In this document: positions 35,257 to 46,631 of the stretch, piece after piece
How the letters are laid out: every line of letters starts with the position of its first letter
Numbering within the stretch: the first letter of the stretch is position 1
From: Limonium bicolor
Taxonomy: Eukaryota; Streptophyta; Magnoliopsida; Caryophyllales; Plumbaginaceae
Direction: 5' to 3'
DNA: 64,000 bases
NCBI GenBank assembly: GCA_023374045.1
Contig: CM041776.1
Span: forward strand, 345,401,636-345,465,635
The notes under the pieces: generated by a model
Seen by the model: the letters and a program-made list of their open reading frames with translations, nothing else
Told to the model about the DNA's origin: nothing
Databases searched by the model: none
Made by a program: the position numbers and the translations under genes

Positions 35257-38200
35257 TTAGACTATGTACTTAGGGCATTATGTAACAAGTATTGTCTTAG
35301 TTTGTACCTAGGCCTAATATGTAAAGTAAGTGAACCCGGTTCCATAAAACCGGGTCACTTACCCTTCTTCTACTTACCCAGTTCTCTCCATCCCCTTTAT
35401 CTATTCAGATAGAAACAAAAACTGTCGATTGTAAACAATGAAACACATGACTGATTCTTTGAATGAAATTCAACAATCCTTTGAGTTTGACATGGTATCA
35501 GAGCGATAATCACATTATCATCAAAAAAATGAGTGCAAAACATATAGAAAAGGAGATAGGAGATGGCAGTCACGGCAAGAACGCCACCGGAAATCTCTCG
35601 ACGACGATTGATGCGAATGACCCTTAACATGTCCATGTGACGGAACAACCGGGACAAGCATTGACGAGTAAATTCACCGGAGAAGGTTTTCTAACCTGGA
35701 AGTGGAGCATGCGTCGTGCGTTGAAGGCGAAAAACAAACTAGGTTTTGTAGAGGGGACGGTGAAGCGGCCGGACAAACAAGATGTTGTTCGACTTGCGGC
35801 ATGGGAAATGGTTAACTCCCTAGTCTGTTCTTGGATAATTTCTTCCCTCACCCCAAATATCGGTCGTAGCATCACTTTTCTTGAAGACCCGAAGGAGACT
35901 TGGCAATGGCTCTCCCGACGATTCAAAAAGAAGAACTTAACCACTCTTCACACCATCATGAAGCAAATTGCTGCCCTAAAACAAGGAGAAGAGTCCGTGA
36001 CGGACTACTTCATGAAGCTCAAGGAAGTTTGGAAGGAATGCGAGCTTGCCCAACCCTTGGAGGTGTGTAATTACTGCAGCGCCTGCAAATAGAAGGAGTC
36101 CTAAGGGAAGTGTCGCGAAGAAGAGGAGCTGGTTCATTTTCTCTTGGGTTTGAACAAAAGCTACATCCAGATTCGAGGTCAGATCCTAGCTATGAAAGAA
36201 ACGCCAACACTAGAGGAGACCTTCTCACTGGTGATACAAAAGGAACAACAACGAGACAACCACAATTCGAAGGAAGAAGAGGAGCGTTCAATTACCCTAT
36301 TCTCAAAAGGAAGTAACCAGGGTTATTCGGTGAATAAACAAAAGAGTTTCTCGGGCGCAACAAACCCTAGATTTGGAGGAAAGAAACCAACGAACAAATT
36401 AACAAACCCAGCAATGAAAGATCCGGAGAAATGCTTGAAGTGCAGTAAAATCGGCCACTCGAGGAATGACTGCTGGTGGTTAGTAGGTTTCCCGGGGGAA
36501 GAAAGCAAGAAAACAAGGGAAACTCGAGTCAACGTCGCGATGGAAGAAGGAAGCAAGACCAATTTGGGGAAGAACGAAGCCACCTCTGATTCTCTTATTC
36601 AAGGGATGAGTTCCAGTCAACTCGAACAGCTGGTGAATTTCCTCCAACAACATAAACCATCAGGAAAGACCAACAATCAGATGAATTTTGGCGATTTTTC
36701 AGGTAAACCCGATCTGAAACTAAAACTTAATTTCTTGCCATGTTTAATGTCTGATAGTAGCGATTTAGGTCTGGATAAGTTAAGAGATTTGTGGATCTTA
36801 GATTCTGGTGCGACTGAACATGTCAGTGGTAATAAACACTTGCTCTCTGATTGCACGATCTTGCAATAAAATAAAGGAATTACACTACCAGATGGTAAAA
36901 GGAAACATGTTTACAATATTGCAAACCTGATTGTGAACAATGTTGCATGCTTGAGAAACATCATGTATGTTCCATCATTTAGGTTTAACCTTATCTTGTT
37001 GAGCAGGTTGATAGAATACCTGAAAAATACCAATTGTGTTTTATGAAGACTTTTGTGCATTGCAGGATTCTGAAAGAAATCTCTTCCAAGAGATTGGAAA
37101 ACAAGTGTCTGGATTGTATTTTCTTGACATTAAAAAGCTGTGTACTGTTGTTACAGATAGCAAAGAAAATGCTATTGTTTGTGCTGGTTTAGATAGAAAA
37201 CGCATTGACGAAAATAATTGCAAGAAACTTTCTTTGTGGCATGATAGATTATGACACATGCCCCTAAGAAAAATGTGTTTCATTCCTGAGTTGAAAGTAG
37301 AAAGTACTTATGAAACTGCTTCTGAAATTCTTCCTTGCACTGTGTGTTTTAAGGCCAAGCGCAAACGAACAAAATTTCTTCATTCTGAAATTAAAACATC
37401 TTAACCCTTTGAAATGATTCATTTGGATATTTGTGGCCTTATGAGATGTTTCACATCAGAGGGGCACAAGTATTTTCTAACGATTGTAAATGACCATACC
37501 AGAGGGCCTTAAGGTCCATGGAGAAAACAAAGTTTGCAAACTAAATAAGTCCCTCTATGGTCTAAAACAAGCCTCTCGGTAGTGGTATGAGAGGCTTGCA
37601 AAATTTCTGAAAACTCTAGGATCCCATCATTCCCATAATGACTATTCCCTCTTCATAAAAATAGAAAAAACAGACATCATACTGTTGGGTATTTATGTGG
37701 ATGATATCCTGGTTGTTGGTAACAACATAAGGAAAATAAACACACCAAAGACCCAACTTGACAAAGAATTCAGAATCAAAGATCTAGGAAAACCTAGCTA
37801 TTTCCTATGCATGGAATTCCTAGAAATAGAATGAGGTATAATTATGTCTCAAAGAAAATACACAAACCAAATAATCAAAGAGTTTAAAATGGAACACTAA
37901 AAAACAACAATCTCTCCTCTCCCTGTTAACATTAAACTATATCAATATTTTGGTCACAAACTTGAAAACCCAACTTTCTATAGATGTTTAGTAGGAAAAT
38001 TAAACTTCCTTACTAACACAAGACCAGACCTAAGCTATGCAGTTCAATTCTTTAGTCAATTTCTACAATCACCAACAACAGAACACTTAAAGGCCGCTTA
38101 CTGCACTCTGTCCTATATAAAAGGAACTTCATGTTTTGGTCTATTCTTTAACCGAAAACAAAACTTTGATCTGATTGCCTACTGTGATTCGGATTGGGCT

Positions 38201-38957
38201 TCCTGCCCAATCACCAGAAAATCAATATCTGGTTATTACATTATGCTAGAGGGATGTCCATTATGTTGAAAATCAAAGAAGCAAGTGTCAGTCTCATAGT
38301 CCTCTGCAGAAGCAGAATATAGGGCAATGAGACAAGTCACTAGCGAGTTGAGTTGGCTTAGTAGATTACTTAATGAAATAGGAATTACAGACATCACTCC
38401 CATTCCATTAAATTGTGACAATCTAGCAACTGTTCATATAGCAAAGAATCCAGTTTCTCATGAACGCACGAAACACATCGAATTGGATTGTCATTTCGTG
38501 CGTGAGAAACTGCAGGAGGGATTGATTCAGGTTCAACATCTTCCCAGCAAACACCAACTAGCTGACGTACTGACCAAGACTCTTCAAGGTAAGTATTATC
38601 AAAACATGTTCAATTATTTGGGTCTGCAGGAACACACTGATCACGGATGAAGTTTTCTCCAGAAGCAAAAGCACAATCTCAGGAGATGTACTCATTGTAC
38701 TTTGGGGGGGGGGGGGGGTATTAGACTATGTACTTAGGGCATTATGTAACAAGTATTGTTTTAGTTTGTACCTAGGCCTAATATGTAAAGTAAGTGAACC
38801 CGGTTCTGTAAAACCGGGTCACTTCCCCTTCTTCTACTTACCCAGTTCTCGCCATCCCCTTTCTCTATTCAGACAGAAACAAAAACTGTCGACTGTAAAC
38901 ACTGAAACACACGACTGATTCTTTGAATGAAATTCAACAATCCTTTGAGTTTTGACA
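35257..38957 (+). mobile_element. Ty1-copia retrotransposon with both LTRs and an internal deletion
   Basis: LTRs of about 238 bp lie at about 35,255-35,492 and 38,719-38,957 and are highly similar. The primer site TGGTATCAGAGC (tRNA-iMet type) follows the 5' LTR directly at 35,493. Gag (35,637-36,092, then another frame from 36,144) shows a zinc knuckle (CLKCSKIGHSRNDC). Protease (WILDSGATEHVS), GAG-pre-integrase and the start of integrase follow to about 37,500. The sequence then jumps to the late reverse transcriptase (SLYGLKQASR, YVDDILVV) and RNase H (38,327-38,650, SELSWLSRLL, KHIELDCHFV, QLADVLTKTL). The integrase end and the RT start are missing. There are several stops and a frameshift. 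GGCTA occurs directly at both outer edges (35,252-35,256 and 38,958-38,962) and is the likely target duplication. Confidence 0.92.
38704..38718 (+). repeat. Polypurine-tract position occupied by a G15 run
   Basis: Fifteen consecutive G sit immediately before the 3' LTR, where the polypurine tract that primes plus-strand synthesis lies. Such long G runs are also prone to length error in sequencing. Confidence 0.8.
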
Positions 38958-38962
38958 GGCTA

Positions 38963-39963
38963 AGGGCGGTTTGGGCCTGATTGATTTGGACAACAATCAC
39001 TGGCATCTCCCCGATGTGGTTGGTCCAAAATGAATTCAACACATCAGTTTTTCTGCTAACGGATGTGGTTATGGTGCTGCGATACTTAAGGACTCCAGAG
39101 GTGACATTATGGCCTGTAGGATATCTAGGCTTGATGTTGTCTCCTCCCAGTCTACGACGTAGATAAAACATTGGAAGATGGTTTCAAGTGGGCTAGAGTT
39201 TTGGGGTTATGGGTGCATTGTTGCGGAAACTATTTGGTTACGGGTTGTTGATTCTCTTAGAGGAAATCTTTTTTGACTCTTGATGGTGAGGTTATCTCCC
39301 AATGACTTCGGGCATGTTGAAAAGTTAGCAGTGCTATTCACTAGAGTTTTGTCAGACAAGAAGGAAACTCAACAACTTATTTTTTTAGTTTCTTGTCATT
39401 CTTTTGTTTATGATGCTTCGGTTAGAAGTTCGAATTCTAATTTCCCTGCCGCTCTCCTCTTTATTTGTATTCATAATCTCAAGTTCTAACGTTGAAATAA
39501 TATTTTTCTTTCTTTTAAAAAACTATATATACAATATTATTTATCAACAATAATGTGTATAGAAGATTTTTTTAATAAAACTTGAGAAATATTCCTTTAG
39601 TTCCTCGAAATCTTGAATATCTCATGAGAGTACTCAACCAAAGAGCCTTGATTTCTTAAAAAAAAATTCAAGGCTTCTAAATTGTTAATAAGCAATGTGA
39701 TTACATTTTTTTTATTAAAATGTGGTTTGAGTATTCCATATCTCTCCCTTACCAAACTATTAAAGACTAGAATTCATTTCTCCACTTAAAGGGCTTTGTT
39801 TATCACTTCTATATCAGCATTTCTCTTTTATATATTTGACAATATTTTTAAATAACTCATACAATGACAAACTACTACATATAAAACATTAAAAATAAAA
39901 TAATTACAAAAAATATCAAACAAACACTAAATGATGCGATGTTAAATGAAAAAAGCCAAATGA
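38963..39963. other. Right flank of copia element, AT-rich
   Basis: The first 300 bases may continue the decayed LINE-like sequence seen left of the copia element (an RNase H-like stretch can be read as ILKDSRGDIMACRISRLDVV in one frame). Beyond about 39,500 the DNA is AT-rich with nothing recognised. Confidence 0.3.
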
Positions 39964-40202
39964 TACTCCCTCAATCCCTTGTAGACCTTCTTATTTACTA
40001 TTTGAACATGTCGTTTGACTTCAATATTTAACATATAAGATAACATAATTTCACAAATCTAAGTTTTGCAATAGAATCCTTATGTGATAAACTATAAGTT
40101 GTAGAAATTTGTTTTATAAAATTATTTTATCTTATATGTTTAATATTAAAATGAAAATACATACTAAAAAACAAACATAAAAATCAAAGTAAGATGGAGG
40201 TA
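39964..40202. mobile_element. Stowaway-like MITE
   Basis: This 239-bp element starts TACTCCCTCAATCCC and ends with the inverse theme AAGATGGAGGTA. It shares ACATATAAGATAACATAATTT, AAGTTTTGCAATAGAATCC and AAATTATTTTATCTTATATG with the other copies in this window. TA at each end fits the Stowaway target preference. Confidence 0.85.
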
Positions 40203-41212
40203 GTCAACTGTCAAAATCTTAGTACGGAGCCTGACACACCTTACAATTTAGAGAGAGGTGATCAAATGGATTAGGAAAGCTTGTAGGTCCGTCAAATTTG
40301 GTTCTAATTAAAAATATTGAACTGGGCCAAGTCCAATTTTTTAAGTATTTTATATAATTAATAGAATTCTGATATGTAATTAATCAAATTTATTTTTTTT
40401 ATAAGATTCTAAATAAAAATAGTTAATATAATTTAAATAAATTAGATAAGAATTAAATTAAATATATATTATATGTTTTTTTACAATCTGACCAAGCTAG
40501 ATTTTTTTTAGACCCAATCTGTTTTTTAATCGGATCAATATTTTTTCAGGTCTATTTTTCGGATTTCTTTTAGCCGGTGACCGGACCGGGTTTGATTAGA
40601 TCAAGAGATCTTCCACTTTTACTATCTAGACAGTAGACATCACTTGCAGTTAGAATTGTTCACCTTCCGCTTTCAACAACAGTAAAAAGAAAACTTTTAC
40701 ATTTGTAACTTAATTATTTTGTTAAAAGAAAAAAAGGACACATAGAAGGCAAAGTGAAGACTTCAATGTTGAACTTAATTATTTTGTTAAAAGAAAAAAA
40801 AGGACACAGAGAAGGCAAAGTGAAGACTTCAATGTTGATTTATAAATTATACATTACGACAGGAATAGTTCCATTCAATAAGAAGAAAACATTCACCCAG
40901 AAACCGCGCCCTTCGTCAACGCCCCAATTATATAGATGGAGAAAAAACCCAGTCTCAGGCGTAGTCCTCTCTCCTAAAAGAACCCATCTGTTACATAAAC
41001 CATGGATAAGATAACCAAGTGTATGAATACGAGATAATAAAAGCTGCATCGGTTGGCCATGCACGCATAACTTACATACACACAACTACAAACACACCCG
41101 GTCCAAGTACAAGTATGAGAAGAGGTGTAAAACTTCACAGATATGACAGACTTATCTTAACGTCTCAGAGGCTGACATGAATGAGACATAGAGGGCACAA
41201 TAACATAGCTTA
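40203..41212. other. Intergenic 3' of HEXO1 with a 65-bp tandem duplication
   Basis: Copies at 40,707-40,771 and 40,772-40,837 (AACTTAATTATTTTGTTAAA through ACTTCAATGTTG) differ by about two changes. The segment nearest 41,212 should include the 3' UTR of the hexosaminidase gene. No gene was found. Confidence 0.7.
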
Positions 41213-44200
41213 CTACTGTTCATAGCATGAACCAGGCCCACGAGGAGATGTTCGAGCGTATCGATTTGTCACTGGAGCAGCTGCGACCCCACGCATGTTT
41301 AACAGGCATCTGAAATAATGCAACCGAGGTAGAACTGATGCGTTTGCTATCCCGGCTGATAATGCCTCCTTTTGACTCCACAACCGTTCTATATTATGCA
41401 CATAGAAAAGAAGACCAATCAGTCCGATAAAGCATGATGATAGATAGGCATTGATATTGGTATACTTTATAAGTATGTGAAAGGTATCATGTCGCCCCTA
41501 ATAGTAGTATGCCAAAACATAGTCCTGACTACTGTCGGATTATCCCTTTAGGTGATTAATAGACAATGTCACCAGACAACACGACCATCTTCATGAATGG
41601 CAATATCAATCAAAGTGACATTTCGATTACCTTTGTTTTTACATATGACATAGACAACTCAACTCTGGTTTGTGAAGCTAGTTCCACCAACACATCTCGA
41701 CTGGAGTAAAATCAGAAATTAAAAATAAAATGTAAACCTATCCACGAACACAATATGGAATAGACTACCAGTCTTTCTTTCAAGCATAATATTAGATGTC
41801 CACATTTGATAGAGTTGTTAGCGAACCGAATGGGTCTTTTAGCCTTCCCCTCGTCATAGTCAAGAATTTTGATGGGCCAAAAAAGCAAGTTTGCTGACAC
41901 CCAAATTTACCTAGACAACATTTGCAGCATCACATACGATTACGATTGGTCTGTATAGCATTCCAACACCAGCAAGCATTTTTGACATAAAAAATTCTAA
42001 ATGACTCAAGATTTCCAGCCCTATTATAGTCACAATGCATTCATGGGCCTAGTGATATTCTCACGAAACCAACCTGATATGTTTAGTGATGATGCCATTT
42101 GAAGTTTTGCATAGTAAACAAATAACCTCACATTTCAGACAAACGATAAAAATACATCACAATGAAAGAATTAATGATGACAAATTATATTATATATCTT
42201 CCCCATACATAAAACAACGGTCCTTTTGGCCGCACAAAAATAGGAAAGATCAAAGATACATTACCTGCAGCTGCAGCGGCACGAGGCCATATGGTTTGCT
42301 GAATATCTGAAGTATCAGCTGTCTCACCCCACATGCAAACTTCTCCTCCAAGGACTAATTTTTGCTTGGATGGATCCTTTATCCCCTCCAGAGGCTCAGC
42401 AGTGTATACATCCTCCCAAGGCACATCGAGATGGTCAAGATACCAAACACCTTGGTTGCTGAATATGCATCTAAACCCCTTCTCCACAGCCTTCGGGCAA
42501 ACTCCAGGACCCAACCTATATTAGAAAACCAGTTAATATGATATCTTACTACAGAAAAGAGGCAGAAACTTGAGTAAGATGCTTGTTACCAAATGGAAAG
42601 AAACTCACCAGTTGTGTACAACTGTCCGTGGATGAAGGTCTGACGGGAAATTGTTAAACGTTTCTTCCCTGAAAAGAGAAAGAAAAACCATTTATTCAGA
42701 ATAGGTCACACCATCATTATGCATTGACAAATAATCAGCTGCCATCTCGGATTCCTGTATAAATATGGTTGTACACGAAGTAAATTTTGAAAAAAATGTA
42801 CTAGGAGATTCAAAAATTTATCTATTGTTCGGGATATAACATCTCAAAAGTTTGTGTTAGTCGGAAATTTTCAACGAAGCATTACCGAACCATAGATAAA
42901 TATCTGCCAAATGACCTACCAGTTCACAGGGTTCCAGTTCAGCGAAATTGCTATTTGTTGAGCTCTCAACACAAAATACTTATAAGCATCTCTAGGAGTC
43001 ATGTTATTTTCATCCAGCCTGCATTCACACACATCAAAAGCAAATATAATTTCAACTGTACTCAATATATGATAATGATATATGAAGATTAAATTATACA
43101 TAGAGAGAAAGAGAGGCAGGAGAAAGATATAATATTACAAGTACAAGGTTGATAAAAAAAGAAACAATATGACAAATAAATTAACAGCATGTAGCAGATG
43201 ATCAATGCTCAGCCACATAATTGCAAATACAGAATTATTCCAAAAGGTAGGCATTACATATCAGCATGATTACGGAATTAACCTTCTGTTAGGACCTTTA
43301 TTTGTTTGTTAAGGGCTGTTTAGTAATTAGGTAGCCCTATTAGCAATACTTAAGGAGTTGCCTAATTTGTAGTCAGCATCCAGTCATTTGGAGATAATTG
43401 AATTGGCCTCTTTGGAGGATTTTGGAGGCGGAATCGCATCATCAGAGCTCTCTTTCTTTGGGCAGTGGGAGGTTTCAGAGCATAGACAAATGGAAGACGA
43501 GGAGCCAACAAGTGAGATCTTGGAACGCTTGGAGCGGAACCTGGAAAGAATGCTGGAAATAGTCGGTCGCCGTTGTGATCATCTAGATCCATCGGCAGTG
43601 GGTCGATCGAAGCAGCCGGAGGAGGAAATCGAAGTTCAGCAAGGAGAAACGACCGACAGAATTAAAGAGGCTGTGTTAGGAATTGACGAATCACAAATCA
43701 AGATGTTGTCAAATGATGGGGTATCCGAAATGAAGTCACGTCGAGTAACAAAAGAGGAGTGTATGGGACGAGAGCAAAAGCCGGGGAGAAGACTAATAGC
43801 GAAGAGTAGGAAGAGGGAATTGGATCGTACAATTCAAGACGAGACAAGAATTCAAGCGACGAAAGTTAGGGAAACTGAAAGAAGACTGAAGCAAAGGAAA
43901 CTCTATCGTCTGAAGAGAATGAGGAGAAGGCGGGTTAAAGAAAAGAAGAGGAGGACGAAACACAACGCACCGGCGAATCTTCTTTTCCTTACTTGACCTC
44001 GGCGGCCCAATATTCAAGACGGTGACAAAGAAGAGGAGAGAATCGGAGGATTCTACTACCGTGCAGGTAGTGTCATTTAGGAGAACTCTGGGAAAGAGGA
44101 GTTTGATGGCGACGAAAAGTTGGAAGAGAAAGAAAAGAGAGAGGCGCACCAAACCTGGTAATCTGTCGTCCGCGCCTAAAGTTCCCAAATCGAACCAAAT

Positions 44201-46600
44201 CCCTAATTCTGGGAATCGCACGGAGAAGAATGACGAAGTTCAGCAGAGGATAATAATCGACAAAAGAGGAATCATCAGCTTCAATCACCGTAAAAGTGCT
44301 GATGATTAGGAGAGAACAGAGAAATGATAAGAAGAAGAGACTGAATGCGAAGAAGGGGAGTAGAAAATTGGATCGGACGGTTCAAGAAGTGACGGGAAAT
44401 CATTCAACAAGAGCCAGAGAAACTGAAAGAAGATTGAGACAAAGAAAGCTCAATCGATTAAAGAGAGAGAAGAAGAAGCGTATGAGAAAAAAAAGAGAAG
44501 AGGATTCAATTTCACGTACCTGGTAATCAAATCCCTAACCCTAATTTTGTCCCCAAATCTTCCAAGTGCTCTGTTAGGGCTTCTCGATTGGACAAAATTC
44601 TTCTGCAAAATCGCTGGTACTCAACCCCTTCTGACCGACAGTCCTTGCGCAAGTTTAAGCCCACAAAACAGAAGCAGCGCATGAAGCTTGCTGCTACAGT
44701 GCCTTATAAGATTGCGAGTGGGAACCATGAGCGTGGCTTGCCTAGGACAGGATCATTTTACAGAAACTACATTTTGGGAGGAGAATGCGTTGTTGCAGCC
44801 CAAACCATATTCTACACTCCTGCGGAGAACCGAGCAAAGTTCTGGTATTCTTCTGATCGACAAAAACAACCCGGATTGATTTTCCTCGCCCTTCATGCTC
44901 TGGGTATTCCTCTGATAAATCTTCTTGGTTGATCAACAATGCCGTCTACTACGGAAGAACCTGTCCTGTCCTCACGGATCAATGTACTCGGAAGGAAAAT
45001 ACACAGTGCGAAGGACCCTTGAAATGCACGATTCATATTGCTGCAGTTGGATGGAGAAGTTGACATTGATTTGGTTATGAAGACCGCTAGCAATTTTTTG
45101 TTCCACTAAATGGACCTGCTACTTGTGCTGCGGTTTTGAATGCTTACAATATGGAGTCAGCCCGCTGTGCTGGGCAATGCTTTGAGGTGAATAAAGAGAT
45201 TGATTGAGGATATCTCTAAGACTGCCTGCTCTGTCTTCAAAGACTGCATTGTAAAGCAAATTGCTGTGCAAGTTGCTATTACTGCATCAGAATTGCTACA
45301 TCAACCTCTCTTGGCATATTTCTTTGTTTTTCCAACCTTGAGGACAAGGTTGTTTCAAGAGGGGGAGTGATGTTAGGACCTTTATTTGTTTGTTAAGGGC
45401 TGTTTAGTAATTAGGTAGCCCTATTAGCAATACTTAAGGAGTTGCCTAATTTGTAGTCAGCATCCAGTCATTTGGAGATAATTGAATTGGCCTCTTTGGA
45501 GGATTTTGGAGGCGGATGCACCTCGAATCGCATCACCTTCACTACCACAACACCACATAGAAAAGAATAAGAGGGTGTTTAGTTTCTACAGAGAAACATA
45601 ATGAAATCAAGAAAGAGAATTCGGGGGAAAGGAAGAGAATTCAGCTCTGAATTCTCTGGCTAGTTTGGTTTGTGCAGGGAAAAAAGAAATGAATCACCAC
45701 CAGTCGATGGCCACAGGTTGCTAATCAGCGGTGGTCAGTCGCTGGTGGATGGCCACTGGTCAGTAACCCCTTTCCTGATTCGCCCAAAACAAACACCCAA
45801 ATGCTATGTATGTCCAAAGGTAGGACCAAAATTGGCCATCTTGTTTTCAGCAAATCCAGAGAAATAGTTTCCTCCACAGGAAGATGCAATACGTTCTATT
45901 GGACAATGTAAACAATGACTGTACAGCTACTCAAGAGTGTACCAGTTTGTTGACAAGCATAAATTTGAATACATGAAGTCTCAAGTGACTAAACTAGCAG
46001 ATTCAGAAAAAGGCACATGATATATGTCCAAACAGAATGGAAGCGTGAAAAATATGATGTAAAAGATGGCATAAAGAGAGTATCCATTCACCCACAACGA
46101 ATTATAAGAAATAGATGGTTGTTTCAATTCTCCACATTTTAAATGTTCATATTCACCGAGTCCACTGATTTACACAAAAATTATCGTTTCTGCGGAAAAT
46201 AAATAATATTTTCTAGAGGACAAACACAATTGAAGCAAAGGAACAGAGGCGCACCATTTCTTTACATGTGGGGTGCGCTTCCAACAATCTGAAATATATT
46301 GAAGATTGCCAGAGTGAAGATAGTGAAAGGATAAAAGTATCACAATTTAGCTGCACCATTATATTAGGAGAGAGCTATATATATGACAACACAAAACTGG
46401 AAAGCTTGTAGATCACAAACAATAAAAACTGAAGGCAGTACATCCTCATACAATATGCCAGAGTATAACTCTAAAAAGCAGCCATTATTGACCTGAACAG
46501 GAAATATAAGAAGCGTAAGAAAAGGAGCTGCCTATAGATACTATAGCTACTATTACAAAAGTGTCTGAAAAACTACGAAGGTGCTCACACATTACAATTC

Positions 46601-46631
<31 letters not shown>

